Below, one piece after another: positions 8,820-16,781 of a stretch of 64,000 nucleotides of DNA (the first letter of the stretch is position 1; the number at the start of each line of letters is the position of its first letter). Source of the DNA: Companilactobacillus farciminis KCTC 3681 = DSM 20184 (lineage in GTDB: Bacteria; Bacillota; Bacilli; Lactobacillales; Lactobacillaceae); contig NZ_CP017702.1 in NCBI RefSeq assembly GCF_002706745.1, positions 248,001-312,000 on the forward strand, written 5' to 3'. The notes under the pieces were generated by a model, which was given only the letters and a program-made list of their open reading frames with translations, ran no database searches and was not told the origin of the DNA. Both the position numbers and the translations under genes were made by a program.

Positions 8820-9568
8820 TGAGTTTACAAAATAAAGTAGTAGTAATTATGGGTGCTTCAAGTGGAATTGGTGCTGCCACAGCTAAATTGTTAGCTTCAA
8901 AAGGTGCTAAGGTTACAATCGCAGCTAGAAGAATGAATCGTTTGGAAGAAATCAAACAAGCAAATCCTGATAGTGATATTTTGGCAGTTGAAGCTGATGT
9001 TACTAAGGCTGAAGAAGTTCAAAATGTCGTCGATCAAACTGTTGCTAAATTTGGACGTGTCGATGCTCTTTACAACAATGCTGGAATCATGCCGGTAAAT
9101 AACTTAGACCAAATTGCACAAGATGAATGGCAAAACATGCTCGATATTAATGTTAAAGGTGTTCTCAATGGAATCGCAGCTGCTTTACCAGTTATGAAAA
9201 AGCAAAAGAGTGGTCATATCATTACAACATCTTCAGTTTTAGGTTATGAAGTATTGCCAGGTTACGCTGCTTATTCAGGAACTAAGTATGCTGTTCGAGC
9301 AATCATGGAAGGACTTCGCCAAGAAGAACATCAAAATAATATCAAGACTACTATTATTGCTCCAGGATCTGTTAAGACAGAATTGTATAAGTCTGTTAAT
9401 AATGGGGCGGTTCATGACGGTTTGGAAAAAGTTATGCAAGCTTCAGGAACACAAATGACATCATTAGATCCAGAAGAAATTGCTCAAGCGGTAGCTTTTG
9501 TCATTGATACACCAAAGAATATGGCTGTTAATGAAATGGTAATTCGTCCTACAGGACAAGAAGTTTAA
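8819..9568 (+). CDS. Short-chain dehydrogenase/reductase
   Basis: A 249-aa classical SDR. It has the cofactor motif GASSGIG (12-18), with Arg37/Arg38 after the second strand suggesting NADPH preference. NNAG is at 86-89, and the catalytic Ser139, Tyr152 and Lys156 (YSGTK) are present. It should reduce a carbonyl or oxidise an alcohol; the substrate is not apparent. The start codon overlaps the stop of the acetyltransferase gene (TAATG), indicating coupled translation in a three-gene operon with the aldo/keto reductase that follows 41 bp later. Confidence 0.9.
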   Translation: MSLQNKVVVIMGASSGIGAATAKLLASKGAKVTIAARRMNRLEEIKQANPDSDILAVEADVTKAEEVQNVVDQTVAKFGRVDALYNNAGIMPVNNLDQIAQDEWQNMLDINVKGVLNGIAAALPVMKKQKSGHIITTSSVLGYEVLPGYAAYSGTKYAVRAIMEGLRQEEHQNNIKTTIIAPGSVKTELYKSVNNGAVHDGLEKVMQASGTQMTSLDPEEIAQAVAFVIDTPKNMAVNEMVIRPTGQEV

Positions 9569-9609
9569 TAAAAATATATAATACAAATGATACAAAGAGG
9601 AGAAATTTT

Positions 9610-10476
9610 ATGTCAATTTTTGATGAAACATTCACAATGAACAATGGAGTTAAGATTCCAAAACTAGCTTTAGGAGTTTGGGAAATTCCTGATGATAAGG
9701 TAGCTGACGCCGTTAAATCTGCTGTTGAAATCGGTTATCGTCACATCGATACTGCTCAAGCTTATGGCAATGAACGTGGTGTTGGTGAAGGTGTTAAAAA
9801 CGCTGGGATTTCACGTGATAAGTTATTCGTTAATTCTAAAGTTGCGGCTGAAATTAAGAACTATGATGAAGCTAAGAAGTCTATCGATGAAACTTTGGAA
9901 AAGATGGGCTTGGATTATTTGGATATGATGATTATCCACAATCCTCAACCTTGGAAAGAAGTAAATCAAGGCAATGACCGTCACTTTGAGGGAAATTTGG
10001 AAACTTGGCGTGCTATGGAAGATGCTGTTAAAGCTGGTAAATTAAAGACTATCGGTGTTTCTAGCTTCCAAAAAGAAGACTTGGACAATTTGATCAAGAA
10101 TTCTGACACTAAACCCGCTGTTAACCAAGTCCAAATTCATATCGGTGATACACCAAGTGATTTGATTAAGTATTCTCAAGATAACGGTATTGTTGTTGAA
10201 GCCTTCTCACCAATTGCTCACGGTGCTGCTATGAATGATGAAACAATCAAACAAATGGCTGCCAAATACAATGTTTCTGTTCCACAATTGTGCATTCGCT
10301 ATGATTGGCAATTAAATGTTGTCGTTCTACCAAAGACAGCTAACCCAGATCACATGAAGTCAAATGCTGATATCGACTTTGAAATTTCAGCTGAAGATAT
10401 GAAGACTTTGGCAAAGATTGACCAAATGAACTATGGAGATGCCAGTGCTTATCCAGTATTCGGTGGTAAAATCTAG
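9610..10476 (+). CDS. Aldo/keto reductase
   Basis: A 288-aa AKR of the prokaryotic 2,5-diketo-gluconate/xylose reductase-like group with a (beta/alpha)8 barrel. The catalytic tetrad is visible: Asp47, Tyr52 (DTAQAY), Lys77 (NSK) and His110. The usual HQP after the catalytic His is HNP here. It is an NADPH-dependent carbonyl reductase by family. The ATG follows AGGAG by a good spacing. It is the last gene of the acetyltransferase-SDR-AKR operon and one of three related AKRs in the window, with a broken one at 13658 and another at 16782. Confidence 0.9.
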   Translation: MSIFDETFTMNNGVKIPKLALGVWEIPDDKVADAVKSAVEIGYRHIDTAQAYGNERGVGEGVKNAGISRDKLFVNSKVAAEIKNYDEAKKSIDETLEKMGLDYLDMMIIHNPQPWKEVNQGNDRHFEGNLETWRAMEDAVKAGKLKTIGVSSFQKEDLDNLIKNSDTKPAVNQVQIHIGDTPSDLIKYSQDNGIVVEAFSPIAHGAAMNDETIKQMAAKYNVSVPQLCIRYDWQLNVVVLPKTANPDHMKSNADIDFEISAEDMKTLAKIDQMNYGDASAYPVFGGKI

Positions 10477-10633
10477 AGCAACGTGTTATCTTTAAGATAA
10501 TAAAAATTCAGGAGAAATGCTTGATGATTGTATCTAAGTAAGGATTATAAAATTTGAACAAAGAAAAATAGCTTTCTTTGTTGTACCCAAATTGCCTTAC
10601 AGATATTATCAAAGTATTTTGATAAAAGTCCTT

Positions 10634-10662
10634 AAGTGCAGTTTGTCGACTGCACTTTTTTT
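10634..10662 (+). terminator. Strong terminator
   Basis: AAGTGCAGT and ACTGCACTT pair perfectly and are followed by a T run. It lies 158 bp beyond the AKR stop. The intervening sequence contains a second hairpin (AACAAAGAAA..TTTCTTTGTT, ~10557-10582) but no convincing gene. Confidence 0.85.
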
Positions 10663-10706
10663 GTATTCTGAGAGGCGATTTACTAATTAAAAAGGAATAT
10701 AAAAAA

Positions 10707-11363
10707 TTGACTAAACAAATTAAATTAAGACTAGAAACAAAATCAGATTATAAGAAAACAGAAATCATGTTGCACAACGCTTTTTGGAATGAATTTCAAC
10801 CAGGCTGTGTCGAACATTATTTGATGAATAAAATTAGAAAACATCCTCGTTTTGTATCGGAATTGGACACGGTCGCAGTAGTAGATGATGAAATTGTCGG
10901 TTGTGCCGCCTTTTTGGAAGATAAAATCCAAGGTGACGATGGCAAAACACATTCTATTTTGTGCTTGGGACCTTTGGCAGTGGCACCGGAGTATCAACAA
11001 AATGGCCTCGGTGGACGATTGATTGAGCATTCGAAAAAACTAGCTTTGGAATTAGGTTACAACGGGATTATTTTGTACGGAGATCCTAATTATTATAGTA
11101 GAAAAGGATTTGAACCAGCTAAGAATTACAATATTAGAATGGCTAACGACAAATTTGCGACAGTTCTACAAGTTGTTCCATTGTATCAAGATGCTTTAAA
11201 AGATTGTGCGGGTAGATACGTTGAAGATAAAGTTTATGGTGTGAACCAAGCCGAAGTGGATGCCTTTGATGCACAATTTCCTTTCAAAGAAAAAGTGACT
11301 AATAATGCTTCACAATTACATTTTCAGAAGTTGATTGAGTCGCAGGATGTGGAATTGGGATAG
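10707..11363 (+). CDS. GNAT-family N-acetyltransferase
   Basis: A 218-aa GNAT-fold protein. The acetyl-CoA-binding segment is LGPLAVAPEYQQNGLGGRLIEH (residues ~89-110, the Q/R-x-x-G-x-G/A element being QQNGLGG). YYSRKGF marks the usual C-terminal strand/helix. The protein is longer than minimal GNATs, with a ~60-residue C-terminal extension. The start is TTG at 10707 after AAAAGGA; no upstream ATG is in frame. The substrate is unknown. It is monocistronic, between the AKR operon terminator and a toxin-antitoxin module. Confidence 0.85.
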   Translation: MTKQIKLRLETKSDYKKTEIMLHNAFWNEFQPGCVEHYLMNKIRKHPRFVSELDTVAVVDDEIVGCAAFLEDKIQGDDGKTHSILCLGPLAVAPEYQQNGLGGRLIEHSKKLALELGYNGIILYGDPNYYSRKGFEPAKNYNIRMANDKFATVLQVVPLYQDALKDCAGRYVEDKVYGVNQAEVDAFDAQFPFKEKVTNNASQLHFQKLIESQDVELG

Positions 11364-11440
11364 TATTTTGAGAGTTTAAAAATGATTCAATTAAATATAT
11401 CGTAATTTAGTTATGAAGACTAAATGTGATAGGTTTAAAG

Positions 11441-11737
11441 ATGAAAATTATTTTTAAGAACCGGAAACTAGAAAATGAGTGTTTGAATCCAAAAATTACA
11501 ACGCGAAGATATGGTGTCAAAATGTCTTTAAAAATTAAGCAAAGAATTGTTGAAATTAGAGCAGCGGATACGGTAGAGCAATTAGTTGAATTTTCTATTG
11601 GAAGATGTCATCCTTTGCATGGAAGCAGAATGGGAGAATACGCAGTTGATTTAGTACATCCATTCAGAATGGTTTTTACAAAAGTTAATGGTGTGAGTAA
11701 GACTGTATGTATCATAGAAATAGTAGATTATCATTAG
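11441..11737 (+). CDS. higB: HigB-type toxin (RelE superfamily)
   Basis: A ~98-aa protein matching plasmid maintenance killer/HigB toxins, which are RelE-fold ribosome-dependent mRNA interferases. Typical features are the N-terminal FKNRKLE, the middle HPLHGSRMGEYAVDL and the C-terminal IIEIVDYH. ATG 11441 is chosen because AGG sits 7 bp upstream; a GTG at 11426 lacks this. The antitoxin gene starts 15 bp downstream, giving the toxin-first order that is characteristic of higBA. It probably slows growth by cutting mRNA when its partner is degraded. The cassette looks complete. Confidence 0.88.
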   Translation: MKIIFKNRKLENECLNPKITTRRYGVKMSLKIKQRIVEIRAADTVEQLVEFSIGRCHPLHGSRMGEYAVDLVHPFRMVFTKVNGVSKTVCIIEIVDYH

Positions 11738-11751
11738 TCGGAGGTATCAGG

Positions 11752-12057
11752 ATGTTTTCATATGGGAAAGACACAATTGCCGTAGCACCGGGGGCGACAA
11801 TTTACGAACAAATAGTAGACCGAAAAATCACAATTAGTGACTTTTCTCAAAAAATAGGTATGAACAAAAAAGATACCGAGCAACTATTTACTGGGAAAAT
11901 AGAAATTACGCCTGAGATTGCAAACAAATTGACCAAAATTTTAGGTATACCAACTACTTTTTGGCTTAATATGGAAGCCCAATATCGTGATGATCTTAAA
12001 CAAATCAAATTAGAACAAAAAGATAGTGGATGTAATTTTTCTAAAATAGAGAATTAA
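11752..12057 (+). CDS. higA: HigA-type antitoxin
   Basis: A 101-aa helix-turn-helix antitoxin of the HigA/XRE family. The HTH is in the middle (ISDFSQKIGMNKKDTEQLFTG, residues ~27-47). The ITPEIANKL..ILGIPTTFWLNMEAQY segment is the hallmark of HigA/VapI proteins. The start is placed at 11752, after CGGAGG. It should neutralise the upstream HigB and repress the operon. A terminator follows at 12063. The C-terminal tail after DDLKQ is short. Confidence 0.88.
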   Translation: MFSYGKDTIAVAPGATIYEQIVDRKITISDFSQKIGMNKKDTEQLFTGKIEITPEIANKLTKILGIPTTFWLNMEAQYRDDLKQIKLEQKDSGCNFSKIEN

Positions 12058-12062
12058 ACGGG

Positions 12063-12100
12063 AAGAGATGGAATTTTTAAGTTAAATTTCATCTCTTTTT
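12063..12100 (+). terminator. Terminator of the higBA operon
   Basis: AAGAGATG..CATCTCTTTTT, with inner AATTT..AAATT pairing, immediately after the antitoxin gene. Confidence 0.8.
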
Positions 12101-12136
12101 GATATCTTTCGGTATCCTATCACTAGGAGAAAAAAT

Positions 12137-13558
12137 ATGAAAAAAAGACATTTATCAGATATAACATCAGATTTTTTAAAAAGTGAAGAATATTTTAGAT
12201 TGAGTAGTCAATCCAAAGAAAATGCTCGAGCTTTAGTGAAGGGTATTGGAGATACAGCAGAATATACTGGCCATGGAGATTATACGAAATGGGATGCTGA
12301 TTTTATTGCTCCTTTTACGTTGGGATTGATAAAGAATTTAAGTGATGAAACTCAATATTCTTTAGAATGGTTCAATATGACTTATGAGATTTTAAAAGCA
12401 GTTTTGAAATTTTTGGCCAGAACTAAACAGGTGAAAATATCAGCTGTTAAGATGGATAATTTACTTCAACTTATTGAATCACAAACTCTGTTTGAAGAAA
12501 CCGATGGATTTATCTTAGAGCCAGAATATCAAGATCCATATTTACCACAATGGACACCTCACGTGGCAGATGACATTTCTACTTATGTTTCACAATGGTT
12601 GAAACTTTATGAAGAAAGCTCAGCTTGGAATAAACGTCCTAAAGGTGTAGATAAAGGCATGATAGAAATTTTAATGAAGTTGATGGCGGAGAGTGCCTAT
12701 AATGTTTACCGGAAAACTCCCAAAACTTGGACCAAATTTGTTATTTGTGAGGTAATGAGAAATCAATTTGTAGAGAAGTTAGATTTGAGTGTTGATGAGT
12801 ATAAATTGATTGTTCCCGCGATGTCTTCAATGTTAGATTATCTTGGTGAAAGAGCATTACTTAATTCTAAAAAGGTTGAAAGTTATAAAAGATATTTAGC
12901 AGCTGGTGAAGCTGACATGTTGGAAGCCGCTAAGGACCCGGGAAATTATGGTGCTAGCAAATTGGTTTATCAAGAAATGCAGCGTCGTGGCCTTGATATT
13001 GACAATAGGGCTGAAGTTGAAAAATTCATTCAAGAAGTAAATGATAATGGCGGCATTGACAGCCTTTTGCCAAAAGAGATAGTTGATAAGCATAACTTTA
13101 CTGAAGAAGAAATGCGTTTTGTTTTGAATCATCCGGAACATCTGGATAGTATCATTGATAGGTTTTCAGTTGGTTTAGAAGAAATTGCAGATGAGCATAT
13201 TAGTGTACACAACAATCATCGTTGGAGCAGAAAGCAATTTGAACGAATTGAGCGTAATGGTATAAAAGATGGCATAAAATTATGGCTTGATAAGGATAAA
13301 TATAAATTACCTAAATATATGAAAGCTATTGATGCTATGGCATACGTCGTTTCACTAGAAACAAGAATATATGCAAGAACTTTAGAAATACCGAAAAATT
13401 GGTCGATAGAAACTTGGCAAATGATTGCTGGTTCCTTTGATTCTGGAATGGTAAAAGAAAAAACTATCGTAAGAGCGCTAGTTCAATTTAAAGCAGATGA
13501 AAGAGTTATTGATCAAATATTAGCAAATCAGATTTTGAATCTTTTTGCTGAAAAGTAG
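12137..13558 (+). CDS. Uncharacterised 473-aa protein
   Basis: I do not recognise a family. The protein is soluble by appearance, with no signal peptide or membrane segment. It is rich in charged and aromatic residues and probably all-helical. A KxxxW/WxxxF-like pattern recurs (YTKWDADF, NMTYEIL, KTWTKF, HNNHRWSRKQFERIERNG, NWSIETWQM). The region HEHISVHNNHRWSR-like around residues 350-370 is His/Trp-rich. The ATG follows AGGAGAAAAAAT. It stands alone between the higBA terminator and a broken aldo/keto reductase, in a stretch containing two further toxin-antitoxin remnants. That context suggests an accessory gene, possibly stress or phage related, but there is no direct evidence of function. 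Confidence 0.75.
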   Translation: MKKRHLSDITSDFLKSEEYFRLSSQSKENARALVKGIGDTAEYTGHGDYTKWDADFIAPFTLGLIKNLSDETQYSLEWFNMTYEILKAVLKFLARTKQVKISAVKMDNLLQLIESQTLFEETDGFILEPEYQDPYLPQWTPHVADDISTYVSQWLKLYEESSAWNKRPKGVDKGMIEILMKLMAESAYNVYRKTPKTWTKFVICEVMRNQFVEKLDLSVDEYKLIVPAMSSMLDYLGERALLNSKKVESYKRYLAAGEADMLEAAKDPGNYGASKLVYQEMQRRGLDIDNRAEVEKFIQEVNDNGGIDSLLPKEIVDKHNFTEEEMRFVLNHPEHLDSIIDRFSVGLEEIADEHISVHNNHRWSRKQFERIERNGIKDGIKLWLDKDKYKLPKYMKAIDAMAYVVSLETRIYARTLEIPKNWSIETWQMIAGSFDSGMVKEKTIVRALVQFKADERVIDQILANQILNLFAEK

Positions 13559-13657
13559 TATACAGTGAATGCATACTACTATGTTATTTTAGTAATTTTT
13601 TAATCATGAATTACGTCTTATACTAGTCACAACGAATAAACAAGAAGAGGTAATTAC

Positions 13658-14526
13658 ATGACAAATATTCCTACATTCAAATTAAATGACGGTACAGAAA
13701 TTCCATCATTTGGTTTCGGTGTTTTCCAAATTCCTGCAGACGGAACTACTTATAAGGCAGTCAGCGATGCTTTGAAACTTGGTTATCGTCACATTGATAC
13801 AGCAGTCGCTTACTTCAATGAACAAGAAGTCGGCAAAGCTATCAAAGACAGCGGCATCCCTCGTGACCAAATTTGGGTAACTTCCAAAATGTGGCTCCAA
13901 GATTATGCCTATGAAGATGCTAAAAAGGCGATTGATCTTTCACTTAAAAAATTAGGCTTAGACTATATTGATTTATATTTGATTCACCAACCATATGGCA
14001 AAGTTGATGAAGCTTGGAAGGCTATGGAAGAAGCTAAAGAAGCCGGCAAAATTCGTTCAATCGGTGTTTCCAACATGACTCCTAAGATTTGGAATGAATT
14101 TGTTCCTAAATTTGCGACATGCCTAGTGTTAACCAAGTTGAATTTGACCCATACTTCCAACAAAAGGAACTACGCCAAATTATGGCAAAAGCACACGTGA
14201 CTCTAGAAGCATGGGGTCCACTTGGTCAAGGTAGTAAGGAATTGTTCAGCGAACCATTGTTGAATGACCTAGCTAAGAAATATGGTAAGGATGTTGGACA
14301 AATTATCCTACGTTTTGAACATCAAGAAGGTGTGATCGTCTTTCCTAAGTCAGTTCACGAAGCAAGAATTAAATCTAACAAGGATATCTTTGATTTTGAA
14401 TTAACTTCAGATGAAATGGATGCAATCAGAGCCTTAGACCGTAATGGTAAAGGTATGCACAATCCTGATGCACCCGGTGTTGAAGATATGTTGTTGAATG
14501 CTTTTGATGTCCACGCTAATGATTAG
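13658..14526 (+). pseudogene. Aldo/keto reductase, frameshifted
   Basis: Codons 13658-14118 encode the N-terminal half of an AKR with the full tetrad (Asp47, Tyr52, Lys77, His110 in HQPYG). Translation then leaves the AKR frame after KFAT. From 14119 the C-terminal half continues in another frame (MPSVNQVEFDPYF to the end at 14526). One missing base near 14117-14119 (GACATG where GACAATG would restore KFATMPS) explains it. The two halves together have the length of the intact AKR at 16782, its close relative. It may be a true inactivation or a sequencing error. A good GAAGAGG ribosome site and a terminator are still present. Confidence 0.85.
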
Positions 14527-14538
14527 TAATAGATAAGA

Positions 14539-14579
14539 AGAGAGCTCTCAGATTTTTATGTCTGGGAGCTCTTATTTTG
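14539..14579 (+). terminator. Terminator after the broken AKR
   Basis: AGAGCTCTCAGA and TCTGGGAGCTCTT pair and are followed by ATTTTG. Confidence 0.75.
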
Positions 14580-14589
14580 TATAAAAAAA

Positions 14590-14617
14590 TTGAATGTACA
14601 TGAGATACGTGTATAAT
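14590..14617 (+). promoter_or_regulatory. Promoter of the orphan antitoxin gene
   Basis: TTGAAT (14590-14595) and TATAAT (14612-14617) are 16 bp apart, 30 bp before the ATG. The spacer carries an imperfect dyad (TACATGAGATACGTGTA) that could be an autoregulatory operator. Confidence 0.7.
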
Positions 14618-14646
14618 AAAAATAATTAAAAATGTAGGAGATGTGT

Positions 14647-14940
14647 ATGGATAAAATTACAACACCTAAAATTAGTGAAATCCTGAAAGAGGAATTTATG
14701 AATCCTTTGAATCTTTCTGCATATGCACTGGCCAAGAATATTAATGTACCGACTTCTAGAATACAAGACATCCTTCATGACCGGAGACAAATAACCGTTG
14801 ATACTTCCATTAGATTAGGAAGATTTTTTGGAGTATCTGATAAATACTTTTTAAATTTACAAAATGATATTGATTTGCGAAATGCTGAAGAAACTAAGGG
14901 TGATGATTATCGTCAAATCAAGCAGTTTCGAATCAATTAG
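14647..14940 (+). CDS. Orphan HigA-family antitoxin
   Basis: A ~97-aa HTH protein of the HigA/VapI family. ISEILKEEFMNPLNLSAYALAKNI and the HTH NVPTSRIQDILHDRR are typical, as is the DTSIRLGRFFGVSDKYFLNLQ C-terminal block. ATG 14647 is preferred because AGGAG ends right before the ATG at 14641. No HigB toxin lies upstream, where a consensus promoter follows the terminator of the broken AKR. The next gene pair is a separate toxin/antitoxin. It is therefore an antitoxin without a visible partner, perhaps a remnant or a cross-acting regulator. Confidence 0.85.
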   Translation: MDKITTPKISEILKEEFMNPLNLSAYALAKNINVPTSRIQDILHDRRQITVDTSIRLGRFFGVSDKYFLNLQNDIDLRNAEETKGDDYRQIKQFRIN

Positions 14941-15002
14941 CAAATGTGTTATATTATGAATGTAAATTAGTTCAAACATAGACGTAGAAAGAGAGCAAAC
15001 TT

Positions 15003-15371
15003 GTGGCATATGAAATAGTTTTCTATGAAGATGAAAATGGTTTCAGTGAAATAGATGATTATCTACGGCAATTAGATAAGAGTAATCAGAAAAATGATAA
15101 AATTCTGTTGAGAAAAATTATTCATCAAATGAATATGTTGGAATTACTTGGAAATCAATTAAAAGAACCACAATCCAAATTCTTAAAGGGATATAGATAT
15201 CCAATTATGGAACTGCGTCCGATGCCAGAACGTATATTTTACGCTATTTGGAATGGAAATAAGTTTGTTTTACTACATCATTACACTAAAAAACAGAATA
15301 AGACTAGTACTAAAGAGATAGAAAAAGCATTAAGAAAACTTGATGATTGGTATAATCGGAAAGGAAGATAA
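15003..15371 (+). CDS. RelE/Gp49-like toxin (HigB-2 type)
   Basis: A 122-aa protein of the phage-derived Gp49-like/RelE superfamily (PF05973-like). Visible features are FYEDENG at the N-terminus, LKGYRYPIMELRPMPERIFYAIWNGNKFVLLHHYTKK in the middle (residues ~60-97), and a basic helical C-terminus. Such proteins are ribosome-dependent RNases paired with XRE antitoxins. The start is GTG at 15003; no in-frame ATG gives a plausible N-terminus. The antitoxin follows after 1 bp, so the module is a tight toxin-first operon. Confidence 0.85.
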   Translation: MAYEIVFYEDENGFSEIDDYLRQLDKSNQKNDKILLRKIIHQMNMLELLGNQLKEPQSKFLKGYRYPIMELRPMPERIFYAIWNGNKFVLLHHYTKKQNKTSTKEIEKALRKLDDWYNRKGR

Positions 15372-15372
15372 T

Positions 15373-15651
15373 ATGACCACATGGAAAAAATTCAAGAAAT
15401 CAATCACCTCTATTCCAGAAGATGAAATGACAATTATAGATACCTTAAGCTATTTGCAATCAGAGAGAATTAGAAGAGGTATAAGTCAAAAATATTTAGC
15501 AGAAAAAATTGGCATGAAACAGCCACAATTAGCAAAAATTGAAAGGATGGAATCAGTTCCCTCACTAACAACTTTAAATCGATATGCACATGGACTAGGC
15601 TTAGAAATAAGAATGCAAATCATCCCAGAATCTAAATTAACAAGTAACTAA
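15373..15651 (+). CDS. XRE-family antitoxin
   Basis: A 92-aa antitoxin with a canonical XRE helix-turn-helix (RIRRGISQKYLAEKIGMKQPQLAKIER, residues ~36-62) and the C-terminal LGLEIRMQIIPE strand seen in antitoxins paired with Gp49-like toxins. ATG 15373 is chosen because of AAGGAAG 6 bp upstream and the 1-bp gap after the toxin stop. It should bind the toxin and repress the pair's promoter. A strong terminator follows at once. Confidence 0.87.
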   Translation: MTTWKKFKKSITSIPEDEMTIIDTLSYLQSERIRRGISQKYLAEKIGMKQPQLAKIERMESVPSLTTLNRYAHGLGLEIRMQIIPESKLTSN

Positions 15652-15686
15652 AAGAGCCGTGCAGTTGAAAATGCAAGGCTCTTTTA
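15652..15686 (+). terminator. Terminator of the second toxin-antitoxin pair
   Basis: AAGAGCC..GGCTCTTTT with inner TGCA..TGCA. Confidence 0.85.
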
Positions 15687-15788
15687 TATTCATAATAAAA
15701 TGTAATAGGACATAAGTATTTAACATGAAAGTCATTTCCGCTTAAAATAAATCTAATCTAAAACATAGAATGTCACAATTTCAAAAGA

Positions 15789-16670
15789 CTAGCTTAAATA
15801 TTTACTCCAAGAAGCAGACATTGTCTTAAGAACAGGTGCAACTTGCCTTTTGTTGGTTTTTAAATAAGCAGCGTAAAAATCCATTTTACTAGCTTCATCG
15901 CTGATAGGAACGTTGATTTGGTCGTGGTCGGAGAAAGTATCATCGGGATCAATTTTAGAAATATTAGTTGTGAAGTAAGGGAAATCGGAATACTTAGTAA
16001 TTTCAGAAAAAGCCTCACGTTGTTCTTGATAAAGAAACTTAGCATCAGGAATCTTGCCTTCAGCGACTTTTTTCCAAACACCAATATCTGATAGGACGAT
16101 GAAACTCAAACCTTTCAAATCATCAAATGAAACTGATTTCTTATTAGCTAAGAGTGTGAACTGGTTAAGGTTGACGGATAAACGTTCAGTTCCAATGTAT
16201 AATGATTCAATTTCGTCAGTCATGAGTTCTTGATTAGTCAAAATGAATGAGTGGTCGTGATTCAAAAGCTTTCCGGAAACATCCTTTGTATCCATTAACT
16301 TGTGATCTAAGTCGAGATTGGCATCAGCTAGTTTGGATGATTGTAACTTTTTCAATAAAATCAAAGGACCAGGAGCAACTGAACCGACCTTGATATTTTT
16401 GTGATTGTAATCATATTTTTGAACTGTTTCGATTAATTGGTTATTTCGATCGATGACCTTTTGAGCTTCTTTAGCAGCCAATTCACCAGTTTTGGTCAAA
16501 GTAATTCGATTAGGTTGCCGATCAAAGATTTGTACGCCTAGTTCATCTTCTAATTTTTGCATCCCTCGAGTAACTGTCGGTTGAGTCACCAATAAGTGTT
16601 GAGCTGTAGCAGCTAGAGTACCGTATTTTTTTAAAGCAACGAGTTCTTCTAATAAGTAGTTATCTATCAT
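15789..16670 (-). CDS. LysR-family transcriptional regulator
   Basis: An intact ~293-aa LysR protein. The N-terminal HTH (LAATAQHLLVTQPTVTRGMQKLEDELG) is followed by a two-lobed effector domain. ATG 16670 is chosen because GAGG lies 6 bp upstream and the LysR domain then begins at once; an upstream ATG at 16691 has no site. It diverges from the aldo/keto reductase gene at 16782, which it very probably controls through the site at 16731. Confidence 0.88.
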   Translation of the reverse strand: MIDNYLLEELVALKKYGTLAATAQHLLVTQPTVTRGMQKLEDELGVQIFDRQPNRITLTKTGELAAKEAQKVIDRNNQLIETVQKYDYNHKNIKVGSVAPGPLILLKKLQSSKLADANLDLDHKLMDTKDVSGKLLNHDHSFILTNQELMTDEIESLYIGTERLSVNLNQFTLLANKKSVSFDDLKGLSFIVLSDIGVWKKVAEGKIPDAKFLYQEQREAFSEITKYSDFPYFTTNISKIDPDDTFSDHDQINVPISDEASKMDFYAAYLKTNKRQVAPVLKTMSASWSKYLS

Positions 16671-16730
16671 TTTGCACCTCACAGTATACATTGAACGTAT
16701 GGTAGCATATCAAACAAGTAATTTTCAAAT

Positions 16731-16747
16731 GATAACCATGATTATAA
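16731..16747. promoter_or_regulatory. LysR operator candidate
   Basis: GATAACCATGATTATAA contains the dyad ATAA..TTAT and nearly equals GATAACCATTATTAA in the other LysR/oxidoreductase gap at 8193. The TATAAA at its right end may be the -10 box of the AKR promoter. Confidence 0.45.
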
Positions 16748-16781
16748 AATGTAGTCATCAGCTAAAAGAAGAGGTAGTAAA

